From: Opisthorchis felineus
Taxonomy: Eukaryota; Platyhelminthes; Trematoda; Opisthorchiida; Opisthorchiidae
Length of the DNA: 64,000 nucleotides
Reading direction: 5' to 3'
NCBI GenBank assembly: GCA_004794785.1
Contig: SJOL01002920.1
Location: 106,115-170,114 of the forward strand
The translations under genes and the position numbers were made by a program. Below the pieces are notes generated by a model that searched no databases, was not told the DNA's origin, and saw nothing but the letters and a program-made list of their open reading frames with translations. This document shows, piece after piece, positions 12,501-24,500 of the stretch (position 1 is its first letter; each line of letters begins with the position of its first letter).

Positions 12501-15500
12501 TAATCTAGTTAATCGGGACAAAAGTGAAATTTTCTCCCAAAACGGTAGTGCCGAAGTTCTGTCTAGGATGTGGTGCGGAATAACAAAAATGGATTGTCGT
12601 GCGCACATGAGTAAAAACCAAACTAAAAAGGAAAACTAACCTTCCCGTACGACTAATATACTTGCAATGGCATCGGGCACGCTGGAACCGGCCGCAATGA
12701 ATGTCAATCCCATGATCGTATCAGGAATGTGGAAGGTTACGCCTTTGGGAGGTGAGAAGTGGGGGTAACAGGAAAGGGTGGAACTATCTATTAAACAAAT
12801 GACAGCACTGCACGTAGGAAATAAGACTGACTGAAAACCCGGGGACTACCTGATGAATGCCAAGAAGGACGATATCGGCGCCAGGCCGTCGGAGAGCCTT
12901 CACTAACCTCTTAGTGTTATGTCAAGGTATCATTATACTTTGAAATCGCAGTTACGAATTATAACATGGGAGAATTAGGAGTGAATATGTACTTGGATGT
13001 GTTTGGACGTTCTTTACAACGGTGCGCACAGAAACCCGAAGTGTAAGAATTTCGAATGACACTGAAAACAATACGGTTCTCCAAAGTACGATTAACCGCC
13101 CTAAGCTCGAGCTGTCAGGTTTTAAAAAGATAAACTACCCGGGCGAATTAAACCAACAACTGTGAACGGCAACGTGATGGGCAAAAGAAAAAATGATCAA
13201 TTCTGGAGGAAGATCTCTGTCTGTGAGATCAAACAAACTCCCAGTTTTACGGAGCAACTGAATGGTCTCCGAGTGAGTGAGTGAGTGAGTGAGTGAGTGA
13301 GTGAATGAGTGAGTGAGTGAGTGAGTGAGTGAGTGAGTGAGTGTGAGTGAGTGAGTGAGTGAGTGAGTGAGTGAGTGTGAGTGAGTGAGTGAGTGAGTGA
13401 GTGAGTGAGTGTGAGTGAGTGAGTGTGAGTGAGTGAGTGAGCAATTAAAGAAGCTAGTAGGAAAATGAGCAAATAAGTATGGCCCTCGCTGGGCGGTTTG
13501 TCTTTCGCCGAAGTGATTTGGTGCGCGCTTCCCGTAAACATTCACAAATGACATACTTTAACAGTGAACAGTCCGGAGATTTAAGCATATAACTGTGCTA
13601 GAAGTGAAATTCCGTGGCTGCCGTTGTACAAGCCGAATTATTACTGACTAGCAATAGCCACATATGCACGCCTTACGGGTGGTACGGGTCACTAGGTGGT
13701 TTGCTCGCCTCCACATAACCTGACAAGCATTAGCCACTAGCTGGGTCTACCTATGACTTTAGAATTATCCCACCCTGTTCACCCTTCGGCGTCGTTCCCT
13801 CGAGTTCAAACCAAATACGGGGGTTTCCGCTGGTTGCACCTGTAGCTGAGAAAAAACTCCGTGCGGCAACACCTGCGCAGAAAGCTGTCAACGCAGTTCG
13901 ATGTGACAGGCAAACCGGAAACCGCATAACAACCCACCATTTCTGTGACAGGAAACTGAAAAGGTGTTCTCCTTATTACAAATCCACAAACTTTAATTCC
14001 TCGGGGCTTCGTTGCGAAATCGGAAGCTTTAACCTAGAGGAGACCGGTTAAGACTAAACCATGCGACTTGAAGTCCTGAAACAAACAAGACCAACAATAA
14101 ATCAGCTGACTCTGGCCGATCCAAAGCTCCTTCAAAAAAGTCGTTTCAACACACCTTGGAATCACACTCGGAGAATGGAACCCTACTAAAACAGGATCGC
14201 TACATGCCTATCCTCTGTGGTTTTCTTACACAGGAAACGATCACACAGGAAATCGGCAAACTGATTCGAATGAAGTAAGCATTTCTTTGTTCTGTTCAGC
14301 ATCATATTTATGTTCATCAAGTTACTGCGGACACGGCCAGTAGTGAATACCGCCCTCTCAGAACTGTCAGACACATGGAATGCTACTCGGCCACTGAAAG
14401 TCATTTCAAATATGTATGCTCAAAATAATATTAAAAACACTTAAAACGAGCAGCGTATCGGATAACAGGGCCGACATCACGGCAACATCGCTAGTCTGTG
14501 AAATACGGGGAAAAAATCCCGTTCCTCACATCTCTCTCATTTTGGGAAGCTGGTTAGGAAGCTTACTACCGAATTCGTTCGTTATTCCGACGTACGATGC
14601 ACTTGGTTTTGCGATCGATTCATTCCCCAAAATGTTTCATCGAACTGGGTTAAACTGTTTTAGTAAAAAAGAATGGCTTTTTCGCTGGATTACCTCTGTT
14701 AAACCATTATAGTTTTGTAACTGTATTGCATTTTGTAACTCTTTTTTAATTGGGTCACTGCAACTACAGTGCTCTTTTGGGCAGTTTTTTTGGTTGGGAC
14801 TTTCATAATGGATTCGAAGTAAAACTATGACAGACTGTTGAGCTTTCCATGGAGGTATTCACTAGTACAAGTACACATATGCTGCGTTTTCATCACTGTG
14901 CTCGTATTTTTGGATAATCCTCACATTTTCGCAATTCTACCTTCATGTGGGTTTCGCGTATTCTCCAATTTAAGCTTCCTAAATTCCCATCATACCCTCT
15001 GGCCTCACAAGTAGGAAGACCACTTGAGGATGACACTTTCTCCCGAATAAGCGCGGATAACAGAGGACAACGTCTCTAGCTCATCCCCAGACAATGTGTT
15101 GGATGAGCGAATGTCTACAATGACCCTGATGTCATGCTTCTATTAAATCATGAAAAAGCAAAGCAGTATTTCAAAACAACAATATAATTCCCAACAACTA
15201 GTTCAAGGCCCGATTGAACGCAAACCTGTTCAAACAATCTGTAACCTATGATATGTGTGCATTTACTCCCGTTCTGTAGTTGCACGTTCTTCTTACCCTC
15301 CTGACTATTTATTCCAGTTTCTTGGACTACTATTATCCATCCTACTGTAGTCTATTCCCCCCTATGAGTATGATCTAACAGCCATCAATTTACTGCGGAA
15401 CGAGCCTTTGTGGATTACGTGCTCCCTGCCAAACTTCACAAAATACAAGTGTGCGCAGCGTGCAGAGAAAAACAGCTCGAAAGTTCCGGTCAATATGATT

Positions 15501-18500
15501 CGGCTGATGTTGAATAGACAAAAACGGTACAAAATCCAGCAGCTACCAAACAGATCACGAAAAGTATCCAAGCGTACAGAGTTTCGCAATCCAGGTTTAC
15601 GTAAATGCTTGCCTCTATTTACAAAAACCCTGTGTTTCTGACAGTTTAGTCAAAGGAATGAAGCTTACGGGAAACTCCATTATGAATTCGAACACTATGT
15701 TCCCTTTGATCACTTATTTCCAAATGAAGTCATACGATGTATAAGGTAATCTTAGTCTGATGACTGACAGTTACCGCCTATCATAAGGGGAAAGTGTTAG
15801 AATTTCTCACCAGTTTCACTTTGAGGGGGGTATAAGGTACAAATACATTTTTATTCACCAAGAGCGTGCCTCTGAACACAAGATGGTTGAAAACATAGAA
15901 AAGAACTGCCCACCCTGAAAAATACTTTCCTTAGAAGATTATCACGATATCTCGAATATCGTAGCAACTGAAACATGGGCGGCCTGGTGCAGCACATTCA
16001 GTTGCCTGGAGACATCACAAACGAGAGATTCAGCTGGGTTCAAGGTGAGTCTCTCGCAAAACCAAATTTATTTGCAAATGAGTGTTTCGCTAATTTCGTG
16101 CAATTTGGTTTCAAGTAGAACATAAGGCTGGCGGAAACTCGGGGACTGCGTCTACCTGATGAGCCCCAAGAAGGGCGAAACCGGTAGTGGGCTGTCGAAG
16201 AATTTTCAGCAACCTTATGAGTAGTGCATTACGAAGCTTACAAGTATTTCTTGTGGTCTACCAGCTGCTGATAAAAGTCAATACATGCTTCGGCTTAGTG
16301 AGTGTTATTCAGTAGTATACCTAATAAAGGATGCAGGCCAGTGGGCCAAGATCACTTGTGAAGTCCTTATGGGTTGGGTTACAAGCAGGCCGATGTCTTT
16401 AGTAACTGTCAATAAACCTGATCGTACATCCATGCCAGCTAAAAGTTCATGAACCTTACTAGCTCCAAACCGGTCATTCTAACTTGAGACGTCCGCCGTA
16501 AAGTATTCACAGCTTCTTATGCATTAAGTGAATTATACGATTCACCTTCCGATCCTTTGATTCTCCAGAAATACGTGCATTTTAATGCCCACTTTCATGG
16601 TTGGTTCCTTTAATGTTTTTCATTATTAATAACAAACAATAGCACCTAATCCTGTTACGAAGACGGTGAGAGCAGCGCGACAAAACAGAAGCCAACCAAT
16701 TGACTTGAAGTCTGGGAATCAGTAAAACTCGGACACGTGCGCTGAAACCCGACCGAACGTTCGTTGTAACGGGAGCGCGTCTTGAATATCTCCACCACAC
16801 CGGACAAAAGTTTGGAGTGCAATAAAAAAGGTCAATCATGGAGGCTCACAGGATGTATGAAAAAGGTGATTTTTGTTTGTCATACCTCACACAAGACGGT
16901 TCAATATGAACTAACACGTTTGTTAGCTTGTCACGCAATTCTTCCTTCTGTCAAACAGAAGGAAGAATAAGGTCCTTTGTTTCGTTGATAAACCCGAAGA
17001 AATTAGACGATTTTTTTTCTCTTCCATGTTGAGTTAGATTTCGTTAGTACAGTATTACAGCTACGAATATTACGCTCTTTGAGACCGTTCCCACGTTTTA
17101 AAGTTAAGTGAAATCGGTACCGCTTAGGAAGGTGAAGGTCGATCGGCGTGATGCAAAAAGTGTACATAGGTCTCCAACACCAGGATAGGGGCAGATATGA
17201 ATCAATCAAGCCCGCTGGTGAGTGCGCGGTGCTGTGGTCCACCGATTCCACTCAAGACGAAACGCTTTGTGTACTTCAGCGTCCAAAAAGCGCTCCAAAA
17301 GTTAGAACTTATTGGTGTAAACCAGGAATCAGGAATAGCAAAGATGGAATCCTTGACAAGATGTAGAAAAGGTGGATCCCCCAATGGTCCACTCAGCCGT
17401 TACTGTCTGCCTAAATCTCGACCATATTTCAAGTATGGTGTAGCTTCAGGTGTTGGTGGTTGCGGGATTTTGCAGAATACATACTCACATGACTCTCTTT
17501 TGAAAAATTGTCCTCTGTCCTGGCGTAATCATTCTGATGAGTCCACACCAAAGGGAGAGAAGCACTGGACTCGAGTTTCTCTCTTGTTAGAGCTCATCAG
17601 CAGTGCATATCCAATGGCCGTGCCGGGGTTAAACTCCGCACATCTGACATACGAGGCGAGCATGTTACCACTACTCCACCAGTGTAGTTCTTTCATCAGA
17701 AACGTTATTATCAGCACTCCTTCGGTTTCTATGTCTGCATTTCTGCTAAATTACTTTCAAAAGAGCGATTTTTGCACTGACAGTCTCTCATGCTAGTTTA
17801 AATGTTTTCCTTCTAGTTGTATTCGAAAATGAAATATCCGATGTCGTGGAAGAACGGCCCATATTATTCATATCCAAAAGTAGATTAAGTCCACAGAAAG
17901 AATCATTGAAACGAAATCCACCATCGACACGGAAAACAGCACGAGACTCGGCTGCGTAACCAATTTCTGAGATCTTGGTGCCTACGGTGAAGGTTGCAAG
18001 GGAACGAAGTATATCCGTAGATTCTGATGAGAGGACAATAAATGAACAATCGTGATGGCAGGAAGGTAGGCTACTTGATCGTGGTCCTCCTTCGTTTCCG
18101 AGCTTCTAACAACATTTGTGTCTCCTACTTGAGTAGAAACGACGGAGGTAACAGGCTTTAGAAGACACCTACATGTGGGATGCTAAATTCAGGACTGTTT
18201 ACTCGTGAGTAAAACCACCTTTGGATGAACAGGATGTTATTCCTTTTGGTCCCAGTGGGACAGGAATTGCCGGTGACGTAGATGGCCATCGACCCGGTAA
18301 ACACGCTCTGCACTATAGGACAATTCTTTAGGTTATCAACATCTACGACAGCACCAGTACTGATTATCGGTAATCCACTTCTGTCCCTGTTTATTTTGTA
18401 ATCTCGCCAACAGATGAAGTTCCATCGAACATACTTCAGAAAGAAAGCAGAAGTTCCCGACCTGAGCGAGCCAGCTGGGGACGACACAAGTTTACCTTCG

Positions 18501-21500
18501 TTTACCCTCCATAAGCTACTGACACCAAAATGAATCACAGAATGCGGTTGATACAGACCACAATCTTTCGCAGCTCTTATTAATCTGAATCTGAATAGAA
18601 ACCCTCTCCATAGTTATGAGGTGATTTCGTTTCTCAAATCGTGGGAGTTATAAAAGACTCAAGGATCTAAAATACCTTAACACAATTAAAAAATGTTAGA
18701 CTTACCAATGATGGAAATCATCCACATCATGATTATAGTGAACAAGCCGATCCATACACAGCACATCACAAACGAGATCCAGTGTGATAGTGAGCTGCGA
18801 CGCCATTTCGCTCTTCGAACGTCGGGTACGGTGAGACATAACAAAAACCGCAAAGGCCAGATAGACAAGGCGTAAAAGAAGTGAACTTTTGCCCGGACGC
18901 CTTGGGACTTTGGTAGACGTAGTGGGGCGAAACATGTATCGAACCAAGATTCTTCCGGGTCACAGATTTGTGTCTCCAAATCAGACGTGGAATTATTGGC
19001 GGTCTTCATAATGTCCACTACTCTCTTGGGGTCACCCATTGGTTCGTCTATTAAAAATAAAACAAGTCATTAGCTGTTCCGCGAGATGTAAGGGCAGTCT
19101 CAGCGACTGGGGCTAAGGACAGAGGACAAATGATGATTTGAACACGATTGTATTTACGGCAGTGAAGCATCGGTGTTGAACACTGATGTCATGCTGTCGA
19201 TGATGATGATTATGTATTTCACTCCCAACCTTGCTAATAACAAGCGATAATGAGCTCTAGCAAGTACTTTGCACTTACCGAATGATCTCAATAACACAAC
19301 TGACACGATTTTCATTCTTATGCTAAACGATGCTACAGAAGTGTCGAGCCAGAAGCGGACGTCAGTGAACCCTGAGGGTTCCTTAGACCAAAATCGCATT
19401 GGTGGTTTTCGACCACAATAGATGTCTGACGGCGTGTCAATCTGAGAGCCGTATTTATACACTGTACATAAGATGCTAGCTACTCGTTTCTGAAATAGGT
19501 TCTCTATTAATGGAAACTATAACTGTCACCTTTCATTCCAGTCGACTAAGCCCGTAAGCCAATTCCCGAAGGTTTGCAAGACCTATAAAAACACGTGTGA
19601 TCGAATTCACTGACCGCTTGTTTGAAGTACCTGGTGCCAGGATTGAATGGGTGCGAAATGCTACTAATTTCAGTACAGACTAAGGGCAAAAATGAAAAGA
19701 TCATGGTGTGGAACAGTATTTTTGCTTCATCGTTGGCAAAATTCTGCAGCGGCTTAGATTCTACGGTAGTCCACAGGCTTTGGATAGCCATCCGCAGTTA
19801 ACAAACATTATTAGAGGTCCAGTTCCCATTGTGTGCATTTAGCACTAATAAACCCACAAATTTTCGGTCCGACTTGTATACAGAATGCCTGTTGGTCAGT
19901 CTAGTAATTGAATATTCTGCTATATATAGATTGAAACCTTACGATGCGTCGTTTTCCCGAATTGGTCTTCGCCGAATAATGATAAAAGATAATCAATAAT
20001 CGTTTAATTGCAGGACTCGTCCTATATTGTCCTGTCTAGTACGACCAAACCGTTTGTGTTTTTTCCTAAAGCCACAGTATACCCTACATTATGGCTGCGT
20101 CAATTGTTTTCGCTTTTCCTAAGTCAGCTCAGTAACAAATCAAATCATCTGGACCGTCGAGATTGAATTCCTTCTCATCAATTCTGTTATTTGTGATCCC
20201 GGTTACGACTCAGCCCACATGGCTCTGTGCTGCATGTGCAATGCAGTAATCCGGAAAGCTCTGAAGTGCCCATTAAATATGACTGACGTGCAAACTCGAA
20301 TCGAGACCTCTGCAACATAAAGGCATCCTCTGATTGGCCGTATTCGCCCCCCCAGTGACCTCTTTTTCGATTATTGGTTCCCTTCAAACACACTCCGAGG
20401 GATGTGTTAGGAAAATGTCCACAGGCGTTCGTGGTAGGATAAAAGTCTTCCTTACCCCTCCGATAGTGACTATCCGTGTGCCGTTGTTCAAACGATCAAA
20501 TGAACCATTGTTTTGTGGTGATAAATATTCATTTGCGAACTAAGCTGGCGTTCAAGTACGATATAAGACTGATGAAGACACAAGGACGAGGCCTACCAGA
20601 CGAGCATAAAGAAGCGCAAAACCGGCAGTGGGCTGCCATGAGTCTTAATCATATTCATGAGTAGTGGCGTATGAATTGTTGTTTTGTTCATATAAGGGAA
20701 ACTCCACCAGTGAATGTCACTCACGATCGCGAATATTGCACTCCTGGTCTCCGAAACCCACCGACTCGATTTGTGAGCACCACTCAATTCAAGTGGAGCC
20801 CAGTGTCCGTAATCAACTGAATTGGTCTTAACAGCGTCTTGTACCCAATCACGACCCAAAACCACGTTCTAATGCAGATCTGACTGGAAAAATATTAGGG
20901 TCCCGGTCTGCGAATTAGTGAACAAGGGAGTTTCCGTTTGAAATTTGGACCTAATAGGTTGACAATTAGCCCACAAGGTCGGAGAAGAATGTGGTTTTAT
21001 TAGCGTTTCGCAAACGGTACAAGGCATATGTTACTTGAAGTTACTCGCACCCGGGAATTCTATATACACTATCTTCGAGAGCAGATAATATCGGCCAGCA
21101 AGTTAAAATGAAATAATGAATGACCACCAAAATCGTCCGTCTACCCAGAAAACCGCAAGTGACGCGCAGTCTGCAGAGTAATTCGGGCCGTATTGCGCTG
21201 AAAGTTAGAGAACTTGACGGATGATGCCGGTGCTCATTGTTATACCCTCATGCTTAGACCAGCCGATAGCTTGCAGTAGACTTCCGCAGGTTCGCCCGCT
21301 GATCCTATTCGCTCGGGTCTACATCCACGTCAAAGGCTTGCATGAAGCTTCACATTCGGCTCAGCTCAAAATGTCCGTTCTCCTCAACTATGCGCAGGCA
21401 TTCAGTGGTTCGACCACTGTTGGTATAAATAAAAAATAAACTTTTAGCTGTAACACTGTTTCGGCACCGAAGGAGGCATGAGGCCTGAGATAATTTCAGG

Positions 21501-24500
21501 TCGCTAAAGCCTAGAGAGCAGCAGTAGAGATGCAGGGATTGGGTTCGAACCACAGATCCCAGCACACCAACGTTCATGAGGTGATGTAAAATAGTGGCGT
21601 GATCTCACAAAAAAGGCACATCAAATGATCACGTTAATTCAACTAATTACCGGACTTCACGAAACAATGCCATCACACTGCTAAACGCTGCACGACAACC
21701 CATTGTAGGCTGTTTAACTGTGCTGCTAATTGGCTTTTTTTAACGGCAATTCCGTTTCGTGTGGTAAACTGGTATGTATTGAATAGACAGTATGACCGAG
21801 AGACTGGACGGAGACACCACGTGTCATGTCGTGTGATGACGACTGTAGGATCGAACACTAACGGATATGACTGACGGTAACTGCCGTTAGAACGAATAAA
21901 TGACACAGGAAAGTGAGAGCAATCGATAGCTTAGTGTAACGCCTGTAAATGAATGACTGTGAATTTTCGAATTTTCAGTACACTGATCAGTGAGACGAAC
22001 GACAGAAGAAGCCAAGTAAAGCCAAGTCGAAGGAAGCGGAACTTTCGGCACCATGACGTAAATTATCAGCAAAAGCTTGCAATATTTTTTGCAGAATAGC
22101 GTTGAATTTCTTTAACGAGAATGAAAGAGGAGCATAAAGGATTCATCCACGTACGTTCGACAACGCAAATGGGACGTGAAGTTATTACGCAGAGAGGAGG
22201 GTGAAACCACTCAGAAATCAAGCCATTTGAAGGACCATAGAATTGATAAAGTTCTGACTAGTAGGTAGCAGTTTGTACTTGAAAGGAACACTTGAGGGAC
22301 CTGTTGCTTTGGTGTTGAAACGAATTGGGTGAAGTTGAGACCAGCTTTCAAAGCTTGCCTATTAAAGAGTCAACTAAGAGATTCCTTGAGAATTCACTGC
22401 ACATGAAGATATGCTGCAGCAGCCTGATCATAGGGCAGTAATTTTTTGCCAAGAAAGGGGCTCGGTGGGGAACAATAAACTTATGGATAAGATGGAAGAG
22501 GAATAGAAAGCATTTGGTTCTCAACATAAAGCCAGACGTCTAAATCTATAAAAAACGAATAAAGTAGGATCAACTACAGTTATACTTGGACATCCCACAG
22601 TAGAGGTTTTGTTAGGAGGAACGTTGCGAACGCTGAGCAACTGACAACTACCAAAAGGTAGCTGACTGGGGGTTTTAAAGAAGTCAACCTCCTGGCATTT
22701 TGGAAAACGAAGAGGAAATGTCCCCCTGACCAGGAGACAATTTCATTGAGTGTACACATTGCAATGGCAGATGCACACGGCCACCCGGTGTGCAATTAGC
22801 ATGTTCGCACTGCATTGGTCAGGAATCGGTATGTCCACTACGTACAGAAGAAATGGGAAGGTGGCACCCTCGGAACTCCGCTGTTGGTCAGCAATGGAGA
22901 GTTGAGCTAACAACGCATGTTTATGGAATGTGCACGATTAGTAAAATGGCACTTGGCAAGCTCGGCCAAGCCCTGTTCACCGCCTCCATTGATAAAAGCT
23001 GGATTAGCCATTCACTGTCGACTCTACCCAAGGCATGTTTGCGGTCGCCACGCGCCATGCGGCCTTGGCGCCTGCATTTAGTGGTGAGATAACGGAGTGA
23101 AACAAGTAAACAACAAGGTCTACTGAGGAGCGAAAATGGTTATACACAGATTGGTAGAATATCTGCCCCAAAATTCAGAGGTACTATTTAAAGTGGTTTA
23201 GGACTAACTAGCGAGTGGTTCACACCTTGTTTTCCCTTTCTTCGGTACAAGTGCAATTTTAGTCAAAAAATTTCCCAGCCGGAAGAAATTTCTGAACAGA
23301 AAAGAAATTGGCAAATACATTCATTTGCACACTAATTTGGTTTCCACGTCATTTTGGTATAATGAAAGTGATTCTAGTGCCTTTTGATCGGGGAACGATC
23401 AATGTTCATTAAGTATTGACTTAATCGATGCCACCCGGACATATTCCGTAATCAACCTCTAGCTCAGCGAACCAGCCAGCCACCGTTCAACAACGAAACC
23501 TCATTTACTCCATGGACGATTCGTTCATCAAGGGAGCTATCCACTAATCGTTTTAGACCCCAAAAAGCAATTCTGAATAAAGCCCATAGTATTCAAAAAC
23601 CGATTCATCATTCATCATTCGTTATATACTGACCACTTTCAGAAACGTATCCCATTGTGATTGATTCCACAGCACACCGTCCGTACCTTTCTCAATAGAT
23701 TACCAGTTCTCATTGCGGCGTAGAACGGCAAAATTTCCCACTGTGATCAACATTCGTGGAACATATATCCAGTGACCTTGCATCACAGCTTGTGTCACCT
23801 CAACGGCAAGGGTAAACTTGACCTACAGTTTACTCACCTTTGCACTGGCAGATTGGATGTCCAGTCTATTGTGTCACAACAATCACTGAAATGGAAAATG
23901 GAATTGTTCTGCTCTGATCGGTCAATCAATGCACCAAGTCGTAACCAGCTGTCGTTCAGCAACCGCACGGTGGTCAGTCGGTTTATCGTGCGCCAGAGAC
24001 CGCTCAACCGCCACCATCACAATCTGTCGTTGAATCTGGCCTGACAAATTAGCAACCTGCTATTACTAACACTACACAACTCTCGTTATATCGGTAACCT
24101 GTCCACAGACATGTGACAATGGAGCCGCAATTCGCTCAATGTGCACTGTTTGTCTCTGCTAGCGGCTTTTCAAGAGTTTTAAAAGATCAACAAATACACA
24201 TGCCGTCAATGCACGCTGGCATCCACGAACCCAACACATGCTTCCCTATGCTTCCCATTTCAATAATAAGGGCTTTAAGGATAAGAATGTTCTCTGGGTA
24301 CGAAGGGGGCTTCACTCTGCAGTAAGACTGGTAACAACTAGCAGACATGGAAAATCAGCACAGCAGACATACAGAACCAGTGTATGCGCATTGACTTCAG
24401 GGTGAAATCGGGACAACATTCTGCCTTCTTAACCAAAGCCACCCATTCACTCAACTACGGGCCAGCAATGACAACAAGATAGAATACAGCTGTGATTTAA

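Noticed and set aside
13135..13554. Open frames of THSL repeats on the minus strand in three phases
   Set aside because: They are the direct translation of a GAGT tetranucleotide array and have no stop codons for that reason alone.
17515..17585. CTGATGAGTCC...GGACTCGAG in repeat family C as another hammerhead
   Set aside because: The CTGATGA box is followed by a possible stem, but the required GAAA after stem II is absent in all copies.
17197..17796. 199-codon plus-strand frame, the longest in the window; its first third vaguely resembles a Gypsy RT entry
   Set aside because: Its second half lies over dispersed repeat family C and the start shows no firm RT motif. Length alone is within what chance gives in 64 kb.
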